A stretch of DNA of 64,000 nucleotides from VRUE01 sp963747765 (GCA_963747765.1 CAVVGH010000005.1:248001-312000), one strand, 5' to 3'; shown: positions 1-10,079, counted from the stretch's first letter. Notes: generated from the sequence alone by a model not told the origin. Numbers and translations: made by a program.

Positions 1-1
1 C

Positions 2-880
2 GTCGACCCGTTCATCCAGCTGGCCGCCGAAGCGGGGATCGACGTGCTGCCGTTCGTCTACGGGGCCCCGAGCTGGGCGGTGCCGTTTGACCGCTCCATC
101 TCGAGCCACCCGCCGAAGTTCCTGCCGGTGAGGACCGGACTTCAGCGGACGGCGTGGAAGCGCCTGCTGCGCTCGGCAGTTCAGCGCTACGGGCCGCGCG
201 GGAGCTTCTGGGCGGAAAATCCGGGCGTGCCGAAGCGCCCAATCAGGTACTGGCAGATCTGGAACGAGCCGAACTTCTTCTACTTCGTGGCCAGGCCCAA
301 CCCGGTCGAATACGGAAAGCTCGTGAAGCTCTCCTATGCGGCGGTCAAAAGCGTCGATCGGGGTGCCAAGATCGTTCTGGGTGGGCTCTTTGCCCGTCCC
401 AAGCAGGCCCGCTTCAGGCGGCGCCCCCCGCTGGCCTACTTCGCCACCGAATTCCTCGAACGGATGTACCAGGGCAACCGTGGGATCAAGTCCAAGTTCC
501 AGGGGGTTGCCCTGCACCCCTACACCGGCACCTTCAAGCGCCTCACCCCCTACATCGAAGCGGTTCGCAGCGTGCTCATCGCTAATCAGGACCCGGGCAA
601 GAGCCTGTGGATCACCGAGATGGGCTGGAGCTCCCAACACCCCAGTCGCGGCAACTCCTTCGCGAAAGGCTGGCGGGGGCAGGCCAAGCAGCTGCAGGGC
701 GCCTTCGGCGTGCTGCGCGCGATGCAGCGCAAGTGGCGCATTGCCCGCGTCTACTGGTTCTCGGTCAACGACCAGCCGGGCTCCTGCAACTTCTGCGACG
801 GCAGCGGCCTGTTCGCCGAAGGCTTCCGCCCGAAGCCGGCGTGGTACACCTACGCGCGCTTCGCCGGCGGCCGCCCCTAA
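2..880 (+). CDS. Clan-A glycoside hydrolase, 3' part (5' end outside window)
   Basis: The reading frame is open from the left edge, so the N-terminus is missing; the visible part is about 292 residues. WQIWNEPNFF carries the likely acid/base glutamate and SLWITEMGWSS the likely nucleophile glutamate, the pair typical of (beta/alpha)8 clan GH-A enzymes such as GH39 and GH5-like proteins. Substrate cannot be told. The family call rests on these two motifs and their spacing. No downstream gene is tightly coupled; 167 bp separate it from the next gene. Confidence 0.75.
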   Translation, partial: VDPFIQLAAEAGIDVLPFVYGAPSWAVPFDRSISSHPPKFLPVRTGLQRTAWKRLLRSAVQRYGPRGSFWAENPGVPKRPIRYWQIWNEPNFFYFVARPNPVEYGKLVKLSYAAVKSVDRGAKIVLGGLFARPKQARFRRRPPLAYFATEFLERMYQGNRGIKSKFQGVALHPYTGTFKRLTPYIEAVRSVLIANQDPGKSLWITEMGWSSQHPSRGNSFAKGWRGQAKQLQGAFGVLRAMQRKWRIARVYWFSVNDQPGSCNFCDGSGLFAEGFRPKPAWYTYARFAGGRP

Positions 881-1010
881 CCGCACTCACGCTTCCCGAT
901 CTCAGGCTGCGGCCGCGGGGTCTCCGAAGCGGCCCTTCCCACTGCGTTCGCCGTTTGCGTCGCTCACCGTCGCAAGAGACGAACGGAGCAGCCGCTCGGC
1001 GACGAGGGGC
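881..1010. other. Intergenic stretch with weak dyad
   Basis: No gene is seen. An imperfect inverted repeat (CCGTTTGCGTC against GACGAACGG, about 949-985) could act as a terminator for the hydrolase. CGAACGGAG inside it is also one arm of the repeat found at 7094-7217. Confidence 0.3.
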
Positions 1011-1064
1011 TGCAAATCACTGAGTTGTTTGAGTAAAATCACTCAGTGTGATGAGTGATTTGCA
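1011..1064 (+). promoter_or_regulatory. Palindromic operator overlapping the DUF4143 ATPase start
   Basis: TGCAAATCACT at 1011 is matched by its reverse complement AGTGATTTGCA ending at 1064. A third related half-site, AAATCACTCAGTG, lies between them. The right arm runs over the GTG ATG start codons at 1048-1053. No Shine-Dalgarno sequence is visible, so the transcript may be leaderless. The overlap suggests autorepression; this is inferred. Confidence 0.5.
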
Positions 1065-2244
1065 ATTTAGGCGGCCGATCTTCGGCGTGTTGACGGGCAG
1101 GCTTGCCGAGAGCGCCACGCGCATCCAGGTGGTCAGCGGTCCCCGACAGGTGGGCAAGACGACCGTCGTGCGACAGGCGCTGGAGGCGCTGGAGCAGCCG
1201 AGCCACTATGCCAGCGCCGACGACCCCTCGCTGCGGAGCTCCGCCTGGCTCGAGGCACAGTGGGAAGAGGGGCGCCGGCTTGCCCGCGGCCGGCCCGGCG
1301 GCGCAACCCTCGCGATCGACGAGGTTCAGAAGGCCACCGGCTGGGCCGAGACGGTCGAGCGGCTCTGGGACGAGGATCGCCGCTCCGGGCTTCCCCTGCG
1401 GGTCGTCCTGCTCGGCTCGGCCGCGTTGCTCGTCCAACAGGGCCTCAGCGAGAGCCTAGCCGGGCGCTTCGAGCTGATCAGGGCGTCGCACTGGTCGTTC
1501 GCCGAGATGCGCGATGCCTTCGGCTTCAGCCTCGACGAGTTCGTCCACTTCGGCGGCTACCCGGGCGCGGCCGATCTGATGGAAGACGAACCGCGCTGGG
1601 CGTCGTACGTCCTCGACTCGATCGTCGAGACGACCATCTCACGCGACCTGCTCCTACTCACCCGGGTCGACAAGCCGGCCCTGCTGCGCAGCCTCTTCCG
1701 TCTCGTCTGCGACTACTCGGCCCAGATCGTCTCCTACCAGAAGCTGACCGGGCAGCTTCAGGATGCCGGCAACACGACCACCCTCGCTCACTACGTCGAC
1801 CTGCTCGCCGCGGCCGGGCTCGCGGTGGGGTTGGAGAAGTTCACCCCCGGCAAGGTTCGCCAGCGGCGATCGACACCCAAGCTGATGGCCCTCGACACGG
1901 CGCTGATCTCGGCCTCGTCAGACCGTGCCTTCGCCGAGGCACGCGCCGACGGCGAGTACTGGGGGCGGATCGTCGAGACGGCTGTCGGTGCCCATCTCTA
2001 TGCCAGCCGCGATCCCGGCGCCGAGCTTCTCTACTGGCGCCACCGGGGCAGGGAGGTTGATTTCGTCGTCGAGCGCGGCAGGCGGCTGATGGCGATCGAG
2101 GTGAAGAGCGGGCGCCGCCGAGACGGCCGGCCGGGGATGGACGCCTTCGAGAAGGCCTATGGACCCGTCCGCAAGCTCCTGGTTGGCGGTGACGGCACCC
2201 CGCTCGAGGCCGTGCTCGCTGACACCGCGATCGGCGACGTATAG
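1048..2244 (+). CDS. AAA_14/DUF4143 family ATP-binding protein
   Basis: 398 residues. Walker A GPRQVGKTT is at residues 31-39 and Walker B LAIDEVQ at about 88-94. The C-terminal DUF4143 part holds GREVDFVVERG and AIEVKSG, resembling the PD-(D/E)XK nuclease-like core of this family. These proteins are widespread, often solitary, and of poorly known function; links to toxin-like or defence islands are common but unproven. GTG at 1048 or the adjacent ATG at 1051 are both possible starts. The gene stands alone, 80 bp before lhr. Confidence 0.85.
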   Translation: MMSDLQFRRPIFGVLTGRLAESATRIQVVSGPRQVGKTTVVRQALEALEQPSHYASADDPSLRSSAWLEAQWEEGRRLARGRPGGATLAIDEVQKATGWAETVERLWDEDRRSGLPLRVVLLGSAALLVQQGLSESLAGRFELIRASHWSFAEMRDAFGFSLDEFVHFGGYPGAADLMEDEPRWASYVLDSIVETTISRDLLLLTRVDKPALLRSLFRLVCDYSAQIVSYQKLTGQLQDAGNTTTLAHYVDLLAAAGLAVGLEKFTPGKVRQRRSTPKLMALDTALISASSDRAFAEARADGEYWGRIVETAVGAHLYASRDPGAELLYWRHRGREVDFVVERGRRLMAIEVKSGRRRDGRPGMDAFEKAYGPVRKLLVGGDGTPLEAVLADTAIGDV

Positions 2245-2324
2245 CTGAGGACGCCGCGCTTGCAGCCGGCGTATCCGGCTGTCTGGACGGCTGGCGTCGG
2301 GGAGGTGGGCGTAAACTCAATGGG

Positions 2325-5300
2325 TTGGGCACTGAGACGAAAACGAGGCTGGATTTCGATCCGCTGGCACCGTTCAGCGCGCCGGTACGGCGCTGGTTTG
2401 AGGACTCCTTCGAGGCGCCGACGCCCGCCCAGGCGGCCGGCTGGAACGCGATCTCCGGTGGCTCCAACGCGCTGATCTGCGCCCCCACTGGCTCCGGCAA
2501 GACGCTCGCCGCCTTCCTCTGGGGAATCGACAAGCTGGCGCGCAGCGGGAAGTGCGGTCAGGGCGTGCGGATCGTCTACGTATCGCCGCTCAAGGCGCTC
2601 TCCTACGACATCGAGCGCAACCTGCGTGCCCCGCTGCGTGGAACCGGCGCCGACATCTCCGTCGGCCTGCGCACCGGCGACACCTCCCAGTCCGAACGGC
2701 GCGCGATGCGCAAATCGCCGCCCGACATCCTCATCACGACCCCCGAGTCCCTCTACCTGATCCTCTCCTCGGGCGCCCGCGAGATCCTCGCCACGACGGA
2801 AGCGGTGATCGTCGACGAGATCCACGCCGTCGCCCAGTCCAAGCGCGGCTCGCATCTGGCGCTGACGCTGGAGCGGCTCGATCGTCTCGCAGGGGAGTCG
2901 GGGGAGGAGCCCTCGGAGCAACAGCGGGCAGGAAGGGAGTCGGGGGAGGAGCAACATCGGGGAGGCTCCTCGGGCCCCTCCCCCGACTCCTCGGTTGAAC
3001 CGATCGGCAGCTCGTCCATGCCACCCGTCGCAGCTGCGGGGGGAGTCCAACGCATCGGGCTGTCGGCCACGCAGCGGCCGCTGGAGCGGATCGCGCAGTT
3101 CCTGGTCGGGCCGAAGCGGGAATGCGAGATAGTCGACGCCGGCCGCATCAAGGACCTCGACCTGCAGATCGTCGTGCCCGTGGAGGACATGTCCGAACCG
3201 GGCGCCTCCGCGCCGAGCGAGGGGATCGATGCCAACTTCGACCCCGGCAGCAATCCGCGCTCGATCTGGCCCGCCATCTACCCCGAGCTGCTGAAGCTCG
3301 TCCGCGAACACACCTCGACGATCATTTTCGTCAACGCCCGCCGCGGCGCCGAGCGCCTCGCCAAGCGGCTCAACGAGCTCGCCAACGACGAACCCGAAGC
3401 TGAGCTGCCGGCCACCGAGCAGGCCGGGAACGCAGACGGGGCGGAGGGCTTCTCCGAGCAACAGCGGGGAGGCTCCGCGGAGCCCGCCGCTCCCTCTGCG
3501 GGCGGGCTGGTGGAGATCGCGCGGGCCCATCACGGGTCGCTGTCCCACGAGGAGCGCACCGTGGTCGAGGAGATGCTCAAGTCGGGCCAGCTCCCCTGCC
3601 TGGTCGCGACCTCCTCCCTGGAGCTGGGAATCGACATGGGCGCCGTCGACCTCGTCATCCAGGTCGAGTCCCCGAAGTCGGTGAGCCGCGGTCTGCAGCG
3701 GGTCGGCCGCGCCGGCCACTCGCTGGGCGAGGTCAGCCGCGGCCGCATCTTCCCCAAGTTCCGCGCCGACCTGCTCGAGTGTGCGGTCGTCGCCAGGCGG
3801 ATGCGCGACGGCGAGATCGAGGAGACGGTGATCCCCCAGAACCCGCTTGACGTGCTCGCCCAGCACCTCGTCTCGATGGCGGCCCTCGACACCTGGGAGG
3901 TCGACGAGGTCGAGCGCCTCGTCACCGCCACCGAGTCCTTCCACGACCTCTCCCGCGAGCAGCTGGAGAACGTCCTCGACATGCTCGACGGTCGCTACCC
4001 GTCCGACCGCTTCGCGGACCTGCGGCCGCGCATCGTCTGGAATCGCACCAAGGGGACGATCCACGGTCGCAAAGGCGCCCGCCAGCTGGTCGTCACCAAC
4101 GCGGGGACGATCCCCGATCGCGGCCTCTACGGTGTCCATCTCCCCGACGGCCGCCGGGTCGGCGAGCTCGACGAGGAGATGGTCTACGAGGCGCGACCCG
4201 GCCAGACCTTCCTGCTCGGCGCCACCACCTGGCGGATCGAGGAGATCACCCGCGATCGGGTCATCGTCACGCCGGCGCCCGGGTTGCCCGGTGCCGTCCC
4301 CTTCTGGAAGGGGGACGGGATCGGTCGCCCCGCCGAGCTGGGTCGGGCGATCGGCGCCTTCGCCCGCGAGGCGGTCTCCCGTGAGCCGGCCGAGCTGGCC
4401 GGCGAGTACGACCTCGACCCCCGCGCCGCCGAGAACCTCGTCGCCTACCTGCGCGAGCAGCAGGCGGCGACCCGAGTTGTCCCCTCCGACGAGACGATCG
4501 TCGTCGAGCGCTTCCGCGACGAGATCGGCGACTGGCGCCTCTGCGTCCTCTCGCCCTACGGCGGCCGCGTGCACGCCGCCTGGGGACTTGCCCTCTCCCA
4601 GAAGATCCGCGCCGAGCGCGACCTCGAGGCCGACGCGATCTGGTCCGACGACGGCATCGTCGTCCACCTCCCCGACGCCGACGAGCCGCCGCCCGCCGAT
4701 CTGGTGATGGTCGAGCCCGACGAGCTCGAGGACCTCGTCGTTCGCGAGCTCTCCGGCTCGGCTCTCTTCGGCGCCCGCTTCCGCGAGAACGCCGCTCGCT
4801 CGCTGCTCATCCCGCGCGCCTACCCCGGCAAGCGCACGCCGCTCTGGCAGCAGCGACTGAAGTCCCAGAGCCTGCTCGAGGTGGCCCGCGACCATCCCCG
4901 CTTCCCGGTCATTTTGGAGACCTACCGCGAGTGCCTGCGCGACGTCCTCGACATTCCCTCGCTGCGCGACATCCTCGCCGACCTGCACTCGCGCCGGATC
5001 AGCCTGGTCGAGGTCGAGACCCCGACCGCCTCGCCCTTCGCCTCCTCGCTCCTCTTCGACTACGTCGCCACATATATGTATGAGGGGGACACGCCGAACG
5101 CGGAGCGGCGTGCGGCGGCGCTGGCCCTCGACCGCGACCTGCTGCGCGAGCTGCTGGGCCAGGAGGAGCTGCGGGAGCTGATCGAACCCGAGGCGCTGGA
5201 GGAGGTGGAGGCTCAGCTCCAGCACTGCACCGAGGCCGGGCGGGCCGCCGATCGCGACGCGCTGCAGCAGGTGCTGCGCAACGTCGGCGACCTGAGCGCC

Positions 5301-6974
5301 GAGGAGTGCGCTGCGCGCGTCACTGAGGGCTACTCGGCCGTCTCCATGCTGGAGAAGCTCGTCGCGGAGCGTCGCGTCGCGCTGGTGCGGATCGTCGGCG
5401 AGGAGCGCTACATCGCCGCCGAAGACGCCGGCATGTATCGCGATGCGCTCGGCGTGCCGCCACCGCCCGGCCTGCCCGACAGCTTCCTCGAGGACCATCC
5501 CAACGCGCTGGTCGCGCTGCTGCGCCGCTACGCGCACAGCCACGGCCCCTTCCCGACCGCCCAGCCGGCGGCCCGCTACCGGGTGGACCCGGCGCCCGCC
5601 CTGCGCGAGCTGGAGCGTGCCGGTGACCTGGTCCGCGGCGAGCTCCTGCCGGGAGGCACGGAGCGCGAGTGGTGCGACGCGGACGTGCTGCGCCGGGTGC
5701 GACGCGCCAGCCTCGCCCACCTGCGACGCGAGGTGGAGCCCGCCGCCCGCGACCGCTTCGCCCGCTTCCTGCCCAGCTGGCAGAACGTCGATGCTCACCG
5801 CGCGGCTGGCGCCGGGCCCGACCGGTTGCGCGACGCGCTGGTTCCGCTGCAGGGAGTGGCTCTGACCCCAAAGGTCTGGGAGAACGACGTGCTGCCGCGC
5901 CGCCTGGGCGCCTACTCGCCTGCCTGGCTCGACGAACTCTGCACGAGCGGCGAGGTGGTCTGGATCGGCGCCGGGCCGATCGGTCGCAGCGATGGCCGCG
6001 TCGCGATCTACTTCCGCGAGGACGTGCACCTCGCCGGTCCGCCGCCCGCCAACGCGAAGCTCGAGAGCCCCGAGGGGGAGTCCCATGAGGCGATTCGCGA
6101 GCGCCTTGCCGCCGGCCCCTCCTTCTGGCTCGACCTGCTTGCCGACCTCGACCATCCCGCCGATGAGATCCACATCGCGCTCTGGGACCTCGCCTGGGCC
6201 GGCGAGGTGACCAACGACGCTTTCTCGCCGCTGCGGGCGCCGCGCCTGCGGGCCGTCCCCGACCGCGAGCGAAAGGGCCGGCGCTTTGCGCGGCGGCGCT
6301 CGGGGGCGGGCGCCGCGATGCAGGGGCGCTGGTCGCTGAGCGCGCCGCTCTTCGCGGACGCGCCGGCGACCGGCCCCCGCCTGCGGGCCCAGGCCGAGCT
6401 GATGCTGGAGCGCTACGGCATCGTCACCCGCGAGACCGTTCTCGCCGAGGGCGTGCCGGGCGGCTTTGCAACCCTCTATTCCGAGCTGTCGAACCTGGAG
6501 CTCTTGGGGACGGCGCGGCGCGGCTACTTCGTCGAGGGACTGGGGGGCGCCCAGTTCGCCCTCGCGGGAGCGGTGGAGCGGCTGCGCTCTCTGCCCGAAG
6601 GGGACGAGTCCCACCTGCTGCTCGCCGCCACCGACCCGGCCAACCCCTACGGGGCATCGCTGCCCTGGCCAAAGCCGCCCTCCGGGCGGCGCCCGGCCCG
6701 CGCCCCCGGAGCCCACGTTCTGCTCCGCGGCGGGGAGCCGATCGTCTACCTGGAGCGGGGCGGTCGCAGCATCCTGCGCTTCCGCGAGCTGGCGGATGCC
6801 GAGCTGGCCGCTGCGATGGAGACCCTCGCTGCGGCGGTCGCGGGCGGTCGTCTGCCGAAGCTTGCGATCGAGAAGCTCGATGGCGAGCCGGTGATCGGCT
6901 CGGGCCACGAGGAGACCCTGCTGGCCGCGGGCTTCAGCCGCGGCCCCCGCAAGTTGACCGTCTCGGCACGCTGA
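2325..6974 (+). CDS. lhr: Lhr-type Superfamily 2 ATP-dependent helicase
   Basis: 1549 residues, close to the usual length of long-form Lhr. Lhr is a 3'-5' DNA/RNA-DNA translocase linked to DNA repair. Walker A APTGSGKT is at 53-60, a DEIH box at 164-167 and the motif VI QRVGRAGH at 458-465; a winged-helix and long C-terminal Lhr body follow. TTG at 2325 is taken as start because homology begins at once and no better in-frame start is seen; GGAGGTG at 2301 is too far away for a normal ribosome site. Two low-complexity inserts (about residues 190-240 and 356-393), rich in Gly, Ser, Glu and Gln, interrupt the helicase domain. Confidence 0.93.
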   Translation: MGTETKTRLDFDPLAPFSAPVRRWFEDSFEAPTPAQAAGWNAISGGSNALICAPTGSGKTLAAFLWGIDKLARSGKCGQGVRIVYVSPLKALSYDIERNLRAPLRGTGADISVGLRTGDTSQSERRAMRKSPPDILITTPESLYLILSSGAREILATTEAVIVDEIHAVAQSKRGSHLALTLERLDRLAGESGEEPSEQQRAGRESGEEQHRGGSSGPSPDSSVEPIGSSSMPPVAAAGGVQRIGLSATQRPLERIAQFLVGPKRECEIVDAGRIKDLDLQIVVPVEDMSEPGASAPSEGIDANFDPGSNPRSIWPAIYPELLKLVREHTSTIIFVNARRGAERLAKRLNELANDEPEAELPATEQAGNADGAEGFSEQQRGGSAEPAAPSAGGLVEIARAHHGSLSHEERTVVEEMLKSGQLPCLVATSSLELGIDMGAVDLVIQVESPKSVSRGLQRVGRAGHSLGEVSRGRIFPKFRADLLECAVVARRMRDGEIEETVIPQNPLDVLAQHLVSMAALDTWEVDEVERLVTATESFHDLSREQLENVLDMLDGRYPSDRFADLRPRIVWNRTKGTIHGRKGARQLVVTNAGTIPDRGLYGVHLPDGRRVGELDEEMVYEARPGQTFLLGATTWRIEEITRDRVIVTPAPGLPGAVPFWKGDGIGRPAELGRAIGAFAREAVSREPAELAGEYDLDPRAAENLVAYLREQQAATRVVPSDETIVVERFRDEIGDWRLCVLSPYGGRVHAAWGLALSQKIRAERDLEADAIWSDDGIVVHLPDADEPPPADLVMVEPDELEDLVVRELSGSALFGARFRENAARSLLIPRAYPGKRTPLWQQRLKSQSLLEVARDHPRFPVILETYRECLRDVLDIPSLRDILADLHSRRISLVEVETPTASPFASSLLFDYVATYMYEGDTPNAERRAAALALDRDLLRELLGQEELRELIEPEALEEVEAQLQHCTEAGRAADRDALQQVLRNVGDLSAEECAARVTEGYSAVSMLEKLVAERRVALVRIVGEERYIAAEDAGMYRDALGVPPPPGLPDSFLEDHPNALVALLRRYAHSHGPFPTAQPAARYRVDPAPALRELERAGDLVRGELLPGGTEREWCDADVLRRVRRASLAHLRREVEPAARDRFARFLPSWQNVDAHRAAGAGPDRLRDALVPLQGVALTPKVWENDVLPRRLGAYSPAWLDELCTSGEVVWIGAGPIGRSDGRVAIYFREDVHLAGPPPANAKLESPEGESHEAIRERLAAGPSFWLDLLADLDHPADEIHIALWDLAWAGEVTNDAFSPLRAPRLRAVPDRERKGRRFARRRSGAGAAMQGRWSLSAPLFADAPATGPRLRAQAELMLERYGIVTRETVLAEGVPGGFATLYSELSNLELLGTARRGYFVEGLGGAQFALAGAVERLRSLPEGDESHLLLAATDPANPYGASLPWPKPPSGRRPARAPGAHVLLRGGEPIVYLERGGRSILRFRELADAELAAAMETLAAAVAGGRLPKLAIEKLDGEPVIGSGHEETLLAAGFSRGPRKLTVSAR
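2892..2992 (+). repeat. Repeat-rich insert inside lhr (first)
   Basis: GGAGTCGGGGGAGGAG occurs twice (near 2895 and 2937) and its inverse (CTCCCCCGACTCC) once near 2976. They code in frame for a Gly/Ser/Glu-rich stretch between the DEIH box and motif III (LSATQ). It looks like an inserted palindromic element kept in frame. Confidence 0.55.
3436..3505 (+). repeat. Repeat-rich insert inside lhr (second)
   Basis: An inverted pair, GGCTTCTCCGAG / GGCTCCGCGGAGCC, shares GAGCAACAGCGGG with the first insert. It codes for a low-complexity stretch just before the conserved helicase segment IARAHHGSLSHEE. Confidence 0.45.
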
Positions 6975-6978
6975 GCCC

Positions 6979-7060
6979 CTTACACCGGCAGCGCCTCGAT
7001 CTCCGAGGACAGAGGAAGGCACCACACCTGGGACGCCGGGCGACTTATGGGCCATATGCG
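6979..7060 (+). repeat. Dispersed repeat R1, copy 1
   Basis: About 82 bp that recur almost exactly at 30280-30362, including CTCCGAGGACAGAGGAAGG and GACTTATGGGCCATATGCG. It starts 5 bp after the lhr stop. No coding potential is recognised. Confidence 0.8.
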
Positions 7061-7093
7061 GCGATGCGGCACATCCGCTTCCCTCCGGCCACC

Positions 7094-7217
7094 CCAGCCG
7101 CTCCGTTCGTCATTTGTACCGCTCTGCGACACAAAGAGCGAACGGAGTTTCGCCCGGGAGATTCCAGCCGCTCCGTTCGTCATTTGTACCGCTCTGCGAC
7201 ACAGAGAGCGAACGGAG
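7094..7217 (+). repeat. Two direct copies of a 54-bp repeat with terminal inverted ends
   Basis: Copies at 7094-7147 and 7164-7217 differ at one base. Each starts with CTCCGTTCG and ends with CGAACGGAG, so each can fold as a hairpin. Function is unknown; a terminator after lhr is one option. Confidence 0.8.
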
Positions 7218-7292
7218 TTCGTGTCCGCTGCGTTTAGGCCACATCTCGCGAAACGACGCCCGTAGCCCCTGCCCGTCTGGGGCCCCTACCAG

Positions 7293-7485
7293 CCCCTCCC
7301 CTGTTTGCCCTCCTACTTGCAGGTGAGGAGGGCAAACAGGGAGGGGCTGTCTCTCCCATCAATCAATGAGGGGTTCGTTTCGGGTTGGAGGTCTCGATCG
7401 GTCAACGAGGTGTTCTCCTGGGGCTTGGGACTTCGCGCCCAGTGACGAAAGAGGCGGGACGGTCTCTAACGGATGGGACTGGTCA
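7293..7485 (+). repeat. Dispersed repeat R2 with long hairpin, copy 1
   Basis: It begins with a near-perfect hairpin (arm CCCTGTTTGCCCTCC, loop TACTTGCAGGTGA) at 7293-7347, followed by about 140 bp including CGGTCAACGAGGTGTTCTC. The same hairpin and flank recur in inverted orientation at 32710-32951. Confidence 0.75.
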
Positions 7486-7545
7486 GCCCTGGGCGGTGTG
7501 GCCTAGAGCGGCGCGTTGAGGGCGGGCAGCCCTGAGCCAACCGGA

Positions 7546-9041
7546 CTAGCCCACCCTGATGGGGTCGACCTCGACAAAGAGGACGATGAAGCTGATTTCG
7601 CTCGATTGCAGCGAGTAGTAGCGGGTCTGTATCGCGTTGCCTTTGGCGGCCGTCTGCGCGGGAGGGGTGAACTCCATTGGGATCGTGTCGTAGGTGTCGC
7701 GACCGACGACACCGCCTCCAGCCCTGTAGGAGCCGTTGACGAAGATGCCAACCTCGGCATCCCACAGAGTGGTGGCCTGCGACTGCACTCTGTTCGCCCC
7801 AAATCGCGGATCGAATTCCATCGCAAGCGGGGCGGTGATGGAAGGCGCTCCGGCGGTCTGCCACAGGTTGCTCGAGGTGGTTCTGGTGGCGGGTTCGAAC
7901 TTCCTCAGCGGCGGCCCCCCGATCTTCTTCCACGGGTAGGAGCCTTTCCCGTCATATACCAACTGCCAGAAGACCGATTCGCTTGCCTCGAAGATGCAGC
8001 GATCGCCGACGCTCGGCGAGGCCGGCAGCGAGGTGACGAGGCCGTATTCGGTGTAGGGGAGCTGGGCGTCCGTACCGTCGTTGCCGGTGCGGTTCAGGTG
8101 CAGGGCGAGTGGTTCGCCTTCGGTAAACGTGCCCTGGCCGGCGATGTGGCCGATGCTGTAGATGGCCCATTCGCCGACATTGATGGCCAGGCTCTTGAAT
8201 TCGAAGACGTGGAAGGTCTGCGGTTCGGATTCGCTGCGAACCATCAGGTAGCTGGGCGGCGTCCCGGTCGATTCCAGGCCGGTGTCGAGCCACGGTTTGA
8301 CGTTTGCCCCGTCGCCGTCGGTTTCGTTGATGGAGAGGTAGGTCGCTTCGCTGGGGTCGGCCGCGTTCAGCCGCATCTCCCCTTCACCGGGGTTGCTGAA
8401 TTCGGTGGCAGGGTCGAAGGAGTAGAGGATCGCGCCACCGATCGCACCTTTTCCAGCGGGCCCTTCGGCGCCCGTTGCGCCCCGCGGGCCGGTTTCGCCT
8501 TCGGCGCCCGTTGCGCCCCGCGGGCCGGTCGCCCCAACGGGACCCTGCGGACCGACCGGTCCCTGCGCTCCAGTTGCACCGGTTGCGCCAACTTCGCCCT
8601 GCGGTCCCGCGGAACCGGTTGCGCCACGGTCACCGGTCGCACCCTTTTCGCCAGTGTCGCCCTGTGCACCGGTGGATCCCCGGTCGCCGGTTGCGCCTAC
8701 GGCACCCGTTGCGCCTGTTGCGCCGGTTTCGCCATTGGTCCCGACAGCCCCTTCGGCACCGGTCGCGCCTTGCGGTCCCTGTGCACCGGTGGCTCCTTGA
8801 TCGCCGGTTTCGCCCTGCGGTCCCGCGGAACCGGTCGCGCCCTTCGTGCCTGTTGCGCCACGATCCCCAGTCGCACCCTTATCCCCGGTTTGGCCCTGTG
8901 CGCCGGTCGCTCCAATCGGCCCCTGAGGCCCGACGGGACCTTGCAGTCCTTGGGCACCGGTGGATCCCCGGTCACCGGTCGCACCCTTTTCGCCAGTGTC
9001 GCCCTGTGCACCGGTGGATCCCCGGTCGCCGGTTCGGTACC
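7546..9041 (-). pseudogene. Collagen-like protein, 3' part cut off by IS insertion
   Basis: This is the C-terminal part of the collagen-like gene whose 5' part lies at 10619-12046. About 220 residues of Gly-X-Y repeats lead into a globular C-terminal region with LPASPSVGDRCIF, FWQLVYDG and SYPWKKIGG, and the protein ends DPIRVG. The same domain closes the three upstream collagen-like genes. It has lost its start and signal region because of the element at 9042-10618. An in-frame start inside the element (9114) exists but is unlikely to restore function. Confidence 0.8.
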
Positions 9042-9074
9042 TGTCAACGAAAATGAGACACCTGCCGGTCGAAT

Positions 9075-10079
9075 TTAGTGAGCAACCTCCTCTGAATCGG
9101 GCTTGTTGATCCACGCTGCCTCGGGCAGCGTGGGCGGCGTCGGTGCCCCACGCACGAAGCGCTCGGGATTGGCCGCGTAGGCGGCGGTGAGCACCTCCTG
9201 GCGGGCGGCGTGAGCCTGCTTGGCGCGTCCGTGGTGGACGCTCGCGGGTGTCATCAGGCCGATGCCCGAGTGGCGGTGCTCATGGTTGTACCAGCGAAAG
9301 AAGGAGCGGCAGAACTCCCTGGCGTGCTCGATCGAGTCGAATCGCGCCGGGAAGGCCGGCCGGTACTTCAGGGTGCGGAACTGGGCCTCCGAGTAGGGGT
9401 TGTCGGTCGAGGTGTAGGGGCGGCTGTGGGTCTTGGTGATCCCGAGGTCGGCGAGCAGGAAGGCGACCGGCTTGGAGCGCATCGAGGTGCCGCGGTCGGC
9501 GTGCAGGGTGAGCCGGTCGCGACGGATCGCCTGCTGCTCGCAGGCCTGGGCGATCAGTGCTTCGGCGAGGGCGGCGGACTCGCGCAGCTGCACGGTCCAG
9601 CCGACGACGTAGCGGCTGAAGATGTCGAGGATCGCGTAGAGGTGGTAGTGGGTCCACTTCGCCGGGCCCTTCAGCTTGGAGATGTCCCACGACCAGGTCT
9701 CGTTCGGCTTGGTCGCGAGCAGCTCGGGTTTCGCGTAGGCGGGGTGGGTGAGCTGGTCGCGGCGCTCGCGCGACTCGCCGCTGGCCTCCAGCAGCCGGTA
9801 CATGGTCCGCTCCGAGCACAGGTAGCGGCCCTCGTCGAGCAGGGTCGCCCACACCGCGGCGGGCGAGGAGTCGAGGAAGCGCTCGTCGTGCAGGGTCTCC
9901 AGCACGCAGTCGCGCTCGGCCTCGCTCAGCGCCCGGGCCGGGCGGGTTCGCGGCTTCTTCGGCCTCGGCTCGGGCGGGCGCCGGCGACGGTAGATCGTCG
10001 CCGGCGAGGCCCCCAGCGCCCGGCAGGCGGGCCTTGTGCCGATGATCGGGGTCAGCTCCTCGACGGTGGCCTCGATCAT
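9075..10079 (-). CDS. IS3-family transposase OrfB (DDE integrase core)
   Basis: 334 residues. The rve-type catalytic triad is visible: D in WSWDISKLKG, D in LHADRGTSM and E in NPYSEAQFRTLK, with 35 residues between the second Asp and the Glu, the DD35E spacing of IS3 transposases. An N-terminal helix-turn-helix-like region with RRRRPPEP precedes it. The ATG overlaps the OrfA stop as ATGA (10076-10079), so it may be translated by coupling rather than by the usual -1 frameshift. Confidence 0.93.
   Translation of the reverse strand: MIEATVEELTPIIGTRPACRALGASPATIYRRRRPPEPRPKKPRTRPARALSEAERDCVLETLHDERFLDSSPAAVWATLLDEGRYLCSERTMYRLLEASGESRERRDQLTHPAYAKPELLATKPNETWSWDISKLKGPAKWTHYHLYAILDIFSRYVVGWTVQLRESAALAEALIAQACEQQAIRRDRLTLHADRGTSMRSKPVAFLLADLGITKTHSRPYTSTDNPYSEAQFRTLKYRPAFPARFDSIEHAREFCRSFFRWYNHEHRHSGIGLMTPASVHHGRAKQAHAARQEVLTAAYAANPERFVRGAPTPPTLPEAAWINKPDSEEVAH

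Noticed and set aside
2157..7055. A 1632-codon open frame on the minus strand
   Set aside because: It lies antisense to lhr, has no recognisable domain and is explained by high GC; the plus-strand helicase motifs are unambiguous.
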